DNA from: Cannabis sativa
Lineage: Eukaryota; Streptophyta; Magnoliopsida; Rosales; Cannabaceae
Direction: 5' to 3'
Assembly: GCF_029168945.1 (NCBI RefSeq)
Contig: NC_083605.1
Location: forward strand, 34,795,280 to 34,859,279
Length of the DNA: 64,000 nt
Shown here piece after piece: positions 10,339-22,004 of the stretch. The notes below the pieces were generated by a model that worked only from the letters and a program-made list of their open reading frames with translations, was not told the DNA's origin and made no database searches. Made by a program: the position numbers and the translations under genes. Position 1 is the first letter of the stretch, and every line of letters starts with the position of its first letter.

Positions 10339-12226
10339 TGTTGGAATTTATTTTACCAGGATCTTAGATCTACTCACAAGTATGTTTATTGGCACCCTAA
10401 ATATGAACTTTCTAAAACGATGAAATAAACACATATAAAGTTAAAGAAACCTTACATTGAGTGCAGCAGAATATAATGACTCCTTCCGTTCAGATATCTA
10501 GCCCTTTATTCCTTTCTGTAGCAGAGCATTATCAATATCTGAACCTGGATCTCTTTCTCTGAATCTTTGATGCTGAAACTCCTTCTCTGATGATCTTTCT
10601 TCACGATCTTCCTCACTATGATTAAGGTATCACTTGTTGTGTGTGGGCACTACTCTTACACTAAGAATTTCGAAATCTCAATGAGGAAGAGAGAGAGAGT
10701 GGGTTCGGCCAAAGATAGGGAGAGAGAAGGCTCAGTTTTTTCTGAATGAAGAAATAGAAAATTTAAGTGTAATTTTCCTGAAGCCTTCACTATCTATTTA
10801 TAGCATTCCACTAGGGTTAGGTTTGAATTATTTGGCATTAAAATAATGAAAATATCAGTTTAAAAATTCAAACCAAGTGGCCGGCCATGTAAAGTAATGG
10901 GCCTTACTTGGATTTTGCAGTTTTCTCAATTCTGCATCTGATTTTCTCAAAAACGCCAATTTTCAAATTCAACCATTTAAATGCCAATTATAACTATTTA
11001 ATAACTATAAATAATTATTAAATAATATTGTCATTTATCATATTTATTAATTGAACCATACAAAGTATCATAATTAACAAATATGCCCCTAAAACTCTTT
11101 CTTTACAATTTTTCCCTTACTTAGTGAAAAAATTCACAAATAGACATAGTCTAATTTGAGAATTATAATTGATTAATCAAAACCAATTACATGAGTCTTA
11201 CAAGAAATATTATCTCAACTAGTGCGGGGACCATGGGTCTATATAACCGAGCTTCCAAAAAGTAGATCAAGAATTGATTACTAAAATTCACTAACATATT
11301 AATTCTTCGTTGAATCCACGCATAGAACTTAGAATTGCACTCTCAGTTATATAGAATGCTCTATATGTTCCACCATATAGACACATCATTAGTTATCCAT
11401 TGTTATAATCCTAATTTGATCACTGATCCTCTATATGAATGATCTACACTGTAAAGGGATTAAATTACCGTTACACCCTACAATGTATTTAATCCTTAAA
11501 ACACTTAACCCCGTATAAATGATATTTCAGCTTATGTGAGATGAGTACTCCACCATTTATTTTTGTTTGGTCAAGCTTGAAGGAGATCATCCTTTACTTA
11601 CTATTCGCCAGATAGAAGCTATAGATTCCATGTTTATGCTAGCGCTCCCACTCAATTGCACTACCGTGTTCCCAAAATGTACGTATCACCCTGACCTAAA
11701 AGTAGGCTTAACTAACAAATCAAAGAACACGAATAGCCTTTCAAGATTGAGCCTAATCATAACAGGATTAAGAACATTTGATCTAGGATCAACTTGGCGA
11801 TATTGACTTGAATAGATTTTACGGTAAGTTTAATTAAATCTAAGTCAAAGTTCAATATCGATCCCTTCTGATGCATACACCATGCATCCAACCTGAGCTT
11901 TACTTTAACCAATGCTCTGGAAAGAACATAGCACTTCTCCAAATGCAAGTAAACTCTGTTGTAGATTATCATATCAGTAAAACCCTATGTATGATAAATC
12001 TAGGAAACTTTATTCACATAGTCATGTTTACTTTCCAATGTGTTGACGGCACAATAAACAGGATCAAGTATGTAAAAAGGGTTTCAGATGAATTTATACA
12101 TTATGTACATATAATCATGAAATAAATCATGTGAACCATGCAACATTAAATGTTATTTCTGATCTATATTAATAAGTAAATCTGATTATATTGAAATGAG
12201 TTTTATTTAGGGCATAAAACCCAACA
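10339..12226 (-). repeat. Copia-2 3' LTR
   Basis: This 1888-base LTR reads TGTTGGAATTTATTTTACC... to ...AAACCCAACA on the plus strand. It is the partner of 39491-41366. The sequence just inside (AACTCCCAGTTGC) is the complement of the family's polypurine tract. Confidence 0.93.
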
Positions 12227-14950
12227 AACTCCCAGTTGCACTAATATAAAACAAAAAGTGCGTTTCAAATAATCTCAACACCTTGATATACAAATCAAGT
12301 GTAGTAGTAGTAAACTCCTCGTAATAGGATCTGAAAGGTTGAATTAAACACAACCTTTTCTCCACCATTACTCTTCCTTTAATCACAAAATCATTGATAA
12401 TGTGAAATTCCTCTCTATATGTCTACTCTCTTGGGATACTGGATTCTATATCTTTGGCAACTACTTTTGGTTAATCAGGAAATTAACACTAGTAGTTTAA
12501 GGCAATTTGGAATGGTGCCAAAGATGTATAGAACTTTCCTTAGACTGAATAAGTACCTTTCCTGCAGCTTTAACATTCAGTCTCTCTCTGGTAGACCTAG
12601 AGACTTCAGATAGGTTTTTACACTTCTCCACAATCACTATTCCACCTCCAGAGTAATCACCATCTTATCAGAAGGATTTTCTAGCACAAAGGCAAATTTC
12701 GAAATCTGATATGGTGTAGTCTAAGAGTTTTAAACACACCCTTATAGACTAACATATAGTTCCTCTTCTTAATCTTAAGATTTACTTGATTGTCTTCCAA
12801 TGTTCTTCTCCTGGACTAATCTGATACCTACTCATTACTCCCACTCAACAGTAGGTGTCTGGTCTAAGGCATACAAAAGCATATCTAAGACCTCTCACTG
12901 TTGATTTAAGAAATTCTTTCATGGCTTTATCTTTTCTGGAATAGTTAAGACTTTTCCTTAGATAAATAAAATCTATACCTAAGAAGTTGTGAAGCTTCTA
13001 TAGATTGCCATTAGAAAGAAAATGCTTCAACATCTTACTAAAGTAAGTTGCTTGCATTAGAGTAAGTAATTACCAGGTATACCACAAGCCGTAGGTTTAG
13101 ATAAACTCAAACCTATAATAAGAGGAACAGGAAGTTTGTTAAGTCCATAGAATAGACTTATAAACGAAAATTTCCTTTTATGTCCTTGTAATAGAAAACT
13201 TTAGGTTATTCCATGTGAATGGATTAAATCATAGTTCTATTGGCTTTTCTTCTTAGTTTCTTGTCTTGACAATCCATTAATTGTTTAAACTCACAATGGA
13301 TTTTAATCACTAGTGTCTCCCAAGTCATAAGAAGGTGAGTTCCTAGAAACTCTCCCACTATGACAAGGTACCGTGAATTATGTCGAAGAAAACTAAATGG
13401 TATTGATCTCTTCGGTTGTGACAAGACAACAGAGGTAGTGGGATCATCATATGTTATATAAGATGATAGAACACTTTTGGAATCAAGAAAAATATCTCCT
13501 TTATATGCTACTTTATTTTCAGACTTAGTCATTTTCTTAGAAAAGTAGTATTTGTTTGAACAAACACTTTCTTATCTATTGACTATGGGATAGTCCACCC
13601 CTAATCACTTAGAATAGCTAACAAACCATGGTTAACAGTTCTAACTTTTCTTAAGATTTTGATTAGGTCATCCATGAATCTAGTAAGGATTTACATTAAG
13701 TATACAACCATTACATCATTCTGAAATTGTATTACCATAGAAGGATTTAGGCAACGACTAGTAACTAATCATCAATATGGAGCTCGAAATTTCTGGGAAG
13801 GTAAGTTTGGATATAATTGAAAAATCAATTTAATGATCTTTGAACTGCATATCTACGAACTATTTCTCCACCCCTATCAGTTCGCAAGATCTTTAACCAC
13901 TTACCTTAATGGTTTTAACCATTGCTAGAAATTTATGAAATTTTTCAAACATTTCAAATTTCTTTGCTAAAAGGTATATCTAGAGTTATTGTTTTAAGAA
14001 TACAACGAAAAACTCATATCCACCCCTGAATGTACATCCATCTGCGAATGAGATGAACTACTTTCAGTGGATATAGGCATATTAACTCTTTGCAGAGATT
14101 GATCTTGTCAAATCCACTATGAACAAGATAAAAATGCCATAGATTAATAAAAAATGTGGTTGTGTCTTTTTGATGACTTAGGTTTAGTTACATAAAAGAG
14201 TTCTTAGAATAGTGCAAGTGGATCCTGGTCACAAAATACCTAACTCATATTCCATACAGTTTGAATCCATTAATAGAAGATGGATATTAAACACTTGAGC
14301 AAGTGTAACTGTATTGTATTCTGGAATTAGAAATATAAGAAAATTTCTGTTTGGATTCTAAAATTAAAGTCAAAGACTTAAATTCAACCAAATATAATGA
14401 GTAATTCTTTCTTGGACCACCACTACTATTTAAACTCTAAGTCGGATTTGCCCATACTAGTAGAAGATTTCTAAGATTGAGGATTTATATCAATTGGGAA
14501 TAGAATTTTGGGATTATAATCATATGCGTCATTTAATTTCTTAAGAGAAAATATAATGACATGAAATGATTTATAGACCATTCATCCAATGATATGTTAT
14601 TGAGCTAACTCGCAATGAATAAGCTAAGAGGAATTAGGATAATTTCGTTTATAAATAAGAATCCAACGATGCTTCGATTAGCAAATGTCAAAGTAGTCTT
14701 ATTTATACAATCTTCTTGTTTCATATCGTAAAAATACTAGTCTAAGGTGTCATCAATTAATGAACAGCTAGATGTCGCATATACAATATTTATCTTTCGA
14801 GATCTAACACTATTATGTATGTCTAATGGTAAAAATCCACTAGGGATTTATCTCATTAGATAAACAAGCCAAGTTAGACCAACAATGAAGATTCAAAATT
14901 AAACTACAACTTAATAACAGAAAATAACATGGTTCAATATAAATTCATAC
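12227..14950 (-). pseudogene. Copia-2 gag-pol, heavily eroded
   Basis: No long frame survives, but stretches of copia polyprotein can be read on the minus strand. KILRTDRGGE at 13864-13893 is the integrase segment with the second catalytic Asp. A stretch at 13224-13532 (YKGDIFLDSK...) matches the integrase/RT linker region. Weaker RT and RNase H remnants lie nearer the LTR. The same eroded layout appears in Copia-3 at 28640-31290, so the pol decay predates the split of these two copies, or both derive from a defective master. Gag is not readable. No protein can be made. Confidence 0.7.
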
Positions 14951-15055
14951 ATAATTCAGAAATTATAAGCATATAGCAAGTAGGAATGACAAGTGAAAAT
15001 ACTAAAACATACAATCCTAAATAATTTTCAAGGTTTTCAACAAACTGATATCAGT

Positions 15056-15189
15056 GTCCCGTTTAGGGGAGAGTCAAAGCTACCATCCATTGAATAGAGT
15101 TGTCAGCTCATCTAAAATGTTAAACATTCTAGCAACCTTTTATTCGATCAAGATTGGAATTCAGCGTTGTCCCGTTTAGGCGAGAGTCA
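15056..15189 (-). repeat. Twin 21-base repeat in Copia-2 leader
   Basis: GTCCCGTTTAGG(G/C)GAGAGTCA occurs at 15056-15076 and 15169-15189, 113 bases apart. The same pair is in Copia-4 (56299 and 56412, also 113 apart) and on the plus strand in Copia-3 (28361 and 28472). It lies just upstream of the gag position in each copy. Confidence 0.85.
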
Positions 15190-16124
15190 AGGCAATTCTA
15201 TCTTATGAGCTTCATCCATTGTTTCGCAATTTGCAAGTCAAGTATGGTCGCCACCATTAGGGTGATCCATACCATACAAAACACTTACAAACTACTTATC
15301 ATTCGAGATTAAACGGTGCAAAATTGCTAATGAACGTTCCTCCATTAGGGAGGATTACTCACTAAAACAAACGCGGTGTAAAACCCACAATGGAGATCGA
15401 ATATCTTAATAATAAAGCTCATTATTTAAAGAGAGTTGTATTTTCTTTGATTCTCTTTATTTAATCTATTTATTTTAAATATATATATTTATTAATTAAA
15501 ATTTCCAATTTAGAATGAAAAATTCTAAATATAAATTTTAATTTAATATTTATAAATTTTACTTAGATGGATATGAAAATAACATGAATTCTTTCCATCT
15601 TAGTAATAATTCCCCATAAATATTTAGAAAAATATTCAATTTAAGTTGTTACAAAATTAATTTAAATTAATTTACAACTCAAATTTAATTTTCTATAAAT
15701 ATATATTGCATTTCGAAAAATTAAAGTATTCAAGGACACAATTTTCGAAAATGCATGTTAAAATAAAAAAATTAATCCTGGAAAAATTATTCTAATTTAA
15801 TGTTGGCCCAAAATTAATTAATAAAATTAATTTACAACAAAAAATATAATTTTCCTATTTAATTAAATATATAAGAAAATTTTCAATTATTTAAGTATGA
15901 TGATGAAAATCAACTTAAATATTAATTTTCTATTTAATTAAATACACTAGAAAGATACTTCAAGCAAAAGTATCATCTATCTAGATTTTCTTTGACTAAT
16001 TAATTCAATTTCTAATAATATTCTTTAATTCAATTTATTTTAAATTAATCAATAAATGAAAAAAAATCATTGATTTAAGTTGATCCAAGAATTAATAAAT
16101 GAAAAAAATCATTGATTTAAGTTG

Positions 16125-16990
16125 TTCCTAGTAGCGGCTTGGTATATTTGGAGTGAAAGGAACCAAATTGTCCATGGTCGCAAAGCCAACCCTTCTGATG
16201 TTGTGGTCTCACAAATATTTAAGTTGTTTAATGAGTACAGTCAATGTTCGAGGCATAATGTTATGGCAAAGGGATCCACATGATTATCTCCAGAACGATG
16301 GGTTAAGCCGCCTTTGGGAGCGTATAAACTAAATGTTGATGCGTCGGTTGATGTTAATTCTAACACTATTGGCATTGGGGCAATAGTTCGAGATACTACT
16401 GGGAATGTGCTGGGATGTCTATGTAGATCCTTATTTGGTATAGTGTATGACTTTAAAATATTATGATATTCCTAAGATAGGAGGGTGTGGAGTAGTTGTG
16501 TTGGGATTTTGGTTGGACCGGAGGGAAGCTTTTCCCTCCGGTGTATGGTTTTTGTTTACCGAATTTGCAATTTTGTTTCTTTTGTTGTTGTTTTCATTTA
16601 TTAGGATTTTTTTTTTCACTTATTTTCTGTTTGTTAAATTTTGTAGGAAATTTTACAGTCATATTAGCAGAAGCTGTTGCATTAATGGTTGCGCTGGATT
16701 GGTCTCTCACTCTTGGTCTTCCTCTTCATGTGGTGGAGTCAGATTGCTTAGCCTTGGTTTCGGCTCTCCCAAAGCGTTTTTCCCTTTGTAATGAACTTGG
16801 TTCTTTATTGGATGATATTGCTAGTTTGCTTTCCAGTTTTCCTGAGGCATCCCTAATTCATGTTCGTCGTACAGCCAACAAGGCTGCTCATGAATTAGCT
16901 GTGCATGCACTTAGGGTGGATGGTGAATTGGCTTGGATTGAGGATTTTCCCTCTTTTCTTATTGATGTATTAAGCTCTGATTGTTGTTAA
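16125..16990 (+). pseudogene. RNase H-like (RVT_3 type) protein fragment
   Basis: Exon 1 (to 16437) encodes an aromatic-rich segment (AAWYIWSERNQIVHG), as found before the RNase H domain in plant LINE proteins and related host RNase H-like proteins. It then has KLNVDAS with the first catalytic Asp and GIGAIVRD. One TGA (around 16280) breaks it. Exon 2 (from 16647) encodes AEAVALMVALDW with the Glu, then ESDCLALVSAL with the next Asp, an RRTANKAAHELA segment, and a TAA at 16988-16990. The 5' end is truncated. It could be the tail of a LINE ORF2 or of a host gene. The intron argues for a host gene or an unspliced transcript as source. Confidence 0.7.
16438..16646 (+). other. Putative GT-AG intron in RNase H fragment
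   Basis: The frame stops making sense at 16437 and resumes at 16647. Splicing at GTATAG and TTTTGTAG rejoins a Gly codon exactly and continues the RNase H fold. The last 130 bases are T-rich, as in plant introns. The intron is 209 bases and has no domain content. Confidence 0.65.
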
Positions 16991-18045
16991 TAAGAGTTTA
17001 ATTTCAAAAAAAAAAATAATTAATTAAAATAAATAATTAATTTACAACTTAATCTATTTTTCAAGATAAATTCAAAATCATCTTGCATTATGAAATACAA
17101 TTTCGAAAATTGATTAATAAAATAAAGAAAAAATATATTTTACTTCATTTATTTTAATTAATCTTTAAATGAAAAAATCGTTGATTTAAGTTGGTCTAAA
17201 ATTAAAATAAATAATTTACTACTATTTTTCAAATAAAATTCGAAATGCCAGCATTTAAGAAATGCAATTTCGAAATTTGATTAATAAAATAAAGAAAAAT
17301 ATATTTTGAAAATTATTTGAATTTAGTTGAAAAAATAAATTTCAACTAAAATAATTTTCTATTTAATTAAGCGTCATAAAAAAGAAATATTTAAGTATCA
17401 TGATGAAAATCAACTTAGATATTTAATTTTCAAATTAATTAAATGTATTAAATTCAAGAAATAAATAATTAAGTGTAGAGAAGGCTTAATTATTAATCTC
17501 TAGTTTAATACTAGGAAAAAATATACTTAAAATAAATTGTACCAAAATTAATTATTTAAATAATTAATTTCACAATGTATAATATTTTCCTATTTAATAT
17601 TAGAAATAATAAGTAGTCTAGTAATAACTATCTAGAAAAGATCTTATTTGACTAAGTATCTTTTCCACAAAATTTGAAAAAATATCTAATTTAAGTTGTA
17701 TTAGAAAAAATTCAGAACTTAAATATTTTCAAATTTAAATTTAATTAAATATCAAAAATTAAGTTGTAACCACTTAATTCAAAAATATTCCATTTTAAGT
17801 TAATATTCGAAAAGATATTAATCTAGAAAATATCTAAAATATTCAATTTTAAGTTAATATTCGAAAAGATATTAACTTAAAAAATATCTAAAGAATCTTA
17901 ATAACCAATGCCTAAAATTCCTCAACGTAATTTTGAAATTTTAAATCCAAAAGATATTCAGATTTAAGTTGGTTAGTTGTAGATAACTAAATATCAACTT
18001 AAATAGGAATATTTAATGAAAAATTTAAATTAAGCTTCAGAAAGA

Positions 18046-18050
18046 ATCTA
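18046..18050. other. Target-site duplication of Tekay-2, left
   Basis: ATCTA is repeated at 37852-37856, directly after the right end of Tekay-2. Confidence 0.93.
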
Positions 18051-20408
18051 TGTAAAGCCCACTTAGTTTAATTTGGAAATTAGCAGTTAATTATGATTAT
18101 TTATGAAAATTATTTATAGCTATTTAAATAATTTATTATACTGTTATTTATGGAATTCAGAAAGGCATTGCTACGTCATTCAGTAGTTTTCATATTTTGC
18201 ATTTCTGGTGCCCGGTATTTTGGAACCCGGCGTTTGGCTCAGTAGAAATCACAACTTAGTATGTTAGTAGTTTGGGACGGTTTATTAGACATTGGGAATG
18301 TCGGGAATGGCCGGGAATTTAGAATTTCCAAAAATACCACTTTAGTGTGTTTTATGTGATTTTAGTGTGGAGGGGCAAAATGGTCTTTTTGCCCCAAAGA
18401 GATTTTGTCTTTTAGTGATTTTATTATTTGAAAATAAATGTTTATTTTATATGTTTGTTGGCTGAAATAAAATGTTAATAGGTGGCTTTTATTTCATTAT
18501 TCCATTTTATCAAAAAAATTACAAAGTAAAGAAAAGAAGAAAAATTTCAAAAAAAACTCTCATTCTCTCTCTATTTTCGGCCAAGTCTTGGGCTGCTAAG
18601 GCTGGGTGTTTTTGCTCAAATTCTTGTGATTTTCATCTCCTCTTTGTGTAATCTAATCAAGGTTTAATCTCTTAGAACCTCTCTTTGTGTTTTCTTGTGT
18701 TTTAAGAAAGGATGGTATGATGCATGCTTGATTTTAATGTGTTCTTGCTGCTGTGAATTAAGGTTAATTTCTGTGGTTTAATCTTGCTATTTTAAGTGGT
18801 TTAGAGCTTGTATATGCATGAAAATTACTTTGTTTCAAGTTTGTAAGTTCTAGCTCAAAAATGTGATTTTTGGAAGAAAATGTTGTGAATCTGTTGCTGT
18901 GTTGTTGTTATTGTTTTTAATTGTTTTTAGAGGCTTAGTTAAGCTTGATTAAGTAGAATTAAGCTGGTTTGATTGCATGTTGTTTAGATTTGCTCAAGTT
19001 TGAGTTTAGAACTCAAAGCTTGAGCTCCAATGGTGTTTTCCATTTCTGTGCATTCTGGGTAGGTTTGATGCTTTAGAAATGTTATTTGGGATATATGGAG
19101 TAGGTCTGGAAGGTTTGAATCAATTTGGAGTTGAATTGGTTGAGACATGAATTTTTGAAATTCTGTTTGCGAGGAACCGAAATTCCGGTTGTGCATCCGG
19201 AATTTCGGATGGGCTTCGAAAATTCCCAGAACCGGAATTCTGGTTGGGCAACCGGTCTGCCGGTTGGGGAAATTTCAGAAACCCGTGTTTTCCTCATTTT
19301 TTATGTTTTAGGGGGTATTGTCATGCTTTTTATCGATAGGGAAACTTTTAGTTCCTAGTTTAAGTCCCCGGGAAGTGATTTAGCGTGTCACTTATAGTGT
19401 TGTGATTTTTATGGTTTAGGAGCCTGTAATCCGCCGCTCAGCTAAAGTTCCAGTTAGGTTGACCGGCACACCTGAATTCGGAATCCAGGTAAGATTAGTA
19501 TAACAGTATGCATATGTAAATTACATGTGTAGCAAGCATGTAGAAAGCCTATTAGATTACATTAGTTATGTATGTTGGCTTCGAACCATCCAACCCTGTC
19601 ACGTCGGTACAGGCTGGAGTATGACCAGCAGCCGGAGTATGACCGGTTCGACCGATCAGGCTGACACTTGGTTGGTGGTTCCGTACTATTGACGTATCCC
19701 GTCGGTACAGGCTGGAGTATGACCAAGAATGGAGTATGACCGGTTCGACCGACCAAGAGGATATAGTAACACGTCGGTACAGTGGAGTATGACCGACGGC
19801 GGAGTATGACCGGTTCGGCCGTCGGGTTGTTACGTGTCAATAGTACCGTCCCTATGAACGTTCAGAACTCAGTACCATGTTGGACATGGCAGTAGTGGCT
19901 CAGTACCGTGTTGGACACGGTAGTAGCGGGACTCAGTATCGTGTTGGACACGGCAGTTAGGGTTATGATCAGGGGTATGGGCGTCTGATCATGACCGGGA
20001 TTATGTATGAATATTATTATGCTTTTCTTACTGAGTCTGTCGACTCATAGTTCTACGTTTATGTGTAGGTAAAGGCAAGGCTAAAGCTGATGGACCGTGA
20101 GCGAGCTTGTGAAGATTGTACATGTCGGGGCGGTTAGGCCTGGAGCGTACGATCATCGGGACAGCGAGGCTGATTTTGTAACTGGTCGTTAGACGACATT
20201 TATTTTGTGTATCAGTTAAACAGTTAAATCTTTTTGTAAATGATTTTATAATCGGGATCCCGAGTCTTTTGTAATATTGTTTTATAAGTTTAATTAAAAA
20301 GCAAAATTTTAATTAATCTCGTTTTTCCATAAACCTCGTTGATTAGCAACGAGCTGCACAGCATGTTTAAAAATCACGTAATACGCCTATGATAGTTAGG
20401 GTGTTACA
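18051..20408 (+). repeat. Tekay-2 5' LTR
   Basis: This 2358-base LTR starts TGTAAAGCCCACTTAG and ends TTAGGGTGTTACA, closely matching 35501-37851. It contains a cluster of short palindromic CCGG/GAATTC motifs (about 19170-19265) and two sets of subrepeats (19601-19960). Confidence 0.95.
19601..19960 (+). repeat. Subrepeats inside Tekay-2 LTR
   Basis: Three units begin with GTCGGTAC at 19603, 19701 and 19773. Each contains two GGAGTATGACC motifs and, near the end, ACCGGTTCG(A/G)CCG. They are followed by three units of about 30 bases around CTCAGTACCGTGTTGGACACGG (starts near 19869, 19899 and 19932). The 3' LTR has the same sets at 37047-37410 with changed unit lengths. Confidence 0.85.
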
Positions 20409-20410
20409 AT

Positions 20411-20428
20411 TTGGTATCAGAGCCGCCA
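20411..20428 (+). other. Tekay-2 primer-binding site
   Basis: TTGGTATCAGAGCCGCCA begins two bases after the LTR. TGGTATCAGAGC is complementary to the 3' end of initiator Met tRNA. Confidence 0.85.
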
Positions 20429-20690
20429 GGTTGTCTTCCGAAGATCGTCACGACATGTACAATCATCATCAGCAGTTAGCTCGTTTCACGGTTCAGTAAG
20501 CCTTTATTGCTTTAGTAGTTTATTTTATTCAGTTATGAAAAAGAAAAGCCTGTTAGGAAGCATGTTAGTAGCCTGATAGTAGAATAGGCGCATGTTTCGT
20601 TTTTAATTTCCAAATTAAGCGGCATTAGTAAGCTCTCCTTGAATACGACCTGATATGCCAACTCTTGGTTTCGCAGGCGGTTTTAACTAG

Positions 20691-21977
20691 ATGGATGCCA
20701 GGCGGACCACCAGGAGTCAGGGCAACTCAGTGGGGTCGAATCAAGGTCAGGGAGCTCAGTTTCCCCCACCTGTTAGGGGCCGAGGTAGAGGTCCCCAAGG
20801 CAGGGCCCGTGGTCAGGGTGATGAGAACCCGCCGCAGGCTGCCCAGGCTCCCCCAGCCGATGAGGGAGCCCAGAATTGGGAGGTTCGGTTTGCGAAGATG
20901 CAAGCCCGGATAAAAGAACAAGACCTCGAGATTCAGAGGTTGAGATAGCAGGGTGCTCCTGCAGTTCCAGTGCCCGTAGTTCCAGTGGCACCTGCCCCTG
21001 CTGCCCAAACCGAGTTAGTGGTGGCGGCCAATAGATTGGAACCCCTATATGAACGGTTCCGGAAGCAAGCACCTCCGGTTTTCCTGGGAGGTCTGGACGT
21101 GATGAAAGCCGAGCAGTGGCTGACGGTGATTACTAAGATCCTGAACTTTATGGGTGTCACCGGTAACGACAGAGTGGTGTGTGCCACTTTTCAGTTCCAG
21201 GAGGATGCTCTGGTCTGGTGGGACATGGTGTCTCAGATCCATGACGTCACCACCATGACCTGGGAAAGGTTCCAAGAACTCTTCAACGCGAAGTACTACA
21301 ATGAGGCAGTCAGAAGCGCCAAGACGAAAGAGTTCGCTCACCTGACCCAGCGTGAGAATATGAGTGTCACTGAGTATACTACTCAGTTTGATCGGTTGGC
21401 GAGGTTAGCCTCGGGAATTGTGCCGACCGACTTCAGCAAGAAGGAGAAGTACCTGGACGGGTTGAATGCCAAGATCAGGCATGACTTGATGATTACTACG
21501 GACGACAACACCAACTATGCTCAGATGGTGGAGAAGGCACTGCGAGCTGAGGGCGCAGTTGGGTGTATGTCGGAGTCAGCTAGTACTCCGGTGAGTGGCG
21601 GGGCTCCTACCCCTCCTGCATCAGGCTTTAGCAGGGGGAGTAGTGGTTCGGCCATTGATCAGAGGAAAAGAGCACCCACTGCTTCCGGTGGCTCGAGTCA
21701 GAACAAGAGGTTCCGGGGGAACCAGAACAGAGGGAGTCGTCCTGGTGGTACTGAGACCCGATTCTCCTATCCCGAGTGCCCTAGCTGCAAGAGGCACCAT
21801 CAGGGTGAGTGCAAAGGTCAGGGATGCTTTCACTGTGGCATGCTCGGACATTTCAAGAGGGACTGTCCCCAGCTCCGATCAGAGGCACCGAGAGCTCCAG
21901 CGATACCCACTCCAGCCAGGGTGTTCGCTATCACTCAGGCTGATGCAGATGCCAGCCCATCAGTTGTCACAGGTTAG
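20691..21977 (+). pseudogene. Tekay-2 gag (two in-frame stops)
   Basis: The ATG at 20691 starts a basic Gly/Arg/Gln-rich N-terminus (MDARRTTRSQGN). A coiled-coil-like segment ends at a TAG at 20946-20948. The frame then continues with the retrotransposon gag core (FLGGLDVMKAEQW, FQFQEDALVWWDM, FNAKYYNEAVR) and a CCHC zinc knuckle, CFHCGMLGHFKRDC, at 21825-21866. A second TAG at 21975-21977 lies between gag and protease in the same frame, so the native product was one gag-pol reading frame. Gag forms the capsid and binds RNA. Both stops can arise from CAG. Confidence 0.9.
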
Positions 21978-22004
21978 CTTTCTATTAATAACTCGCTATA
22001 TTCA

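Larger units (their letters stand above)
16097..17017 (+). mobile_element. Poly(A)-tailed retroposed insertion in Copia-2
   Basis: About 920 bases interrupt the Copia-2 leader, judged against the intact Copia-4 leader near 57097-57150. It ends in a run of 11 A (17006-17016), and AATTAAT flanks it on both sides (16090-16096 and 17018-17024). A poly(A) tail and short target duplication indicate target-primed reverse transcription by LINE machinery. The first 28 bases repeat nearby leader sequence, which may be a template-switch scar. The content is an RNase H-like coding fragment. Confidence 0.65.
14951..18050 (-). other. Copia-2 leader, left part, non-coding
   Basis: AT-rich non-coding leader read on the minus strand, upstream of the gag position. 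It contains a conserved block with a twin 21-base repeat (15047-15440), many TTTAATTAAAT-type segments, and the RNase H retrocopy. It is cut at 18050 by Tekay-2 and continues at 37857. The block from 15047 is close to the same block in Copia-4 (56275-56660). Confidence 0.8.

Noticed and set aside
15056..15189. Short spaced repeats as a CRISPR-like array
   Set aside because: There are only two units, in a plant retrotransposon leader, with the spacing sequence conserved between copies.
16447..16646. Open frame through the putative intron of the RNase H fragment
   Set aside because: It is Phe-rich from the T-rich tract, lacks domain similarity, and only splicing restores the RNase H fold.
20727..21341. 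Several antisense open frames of 76-99 codons opposite the Tekay-2 gag
   Set aside because: They mirror the GC-rich gag coding strand, show no domain, and the sense strand has clear gag motifs.
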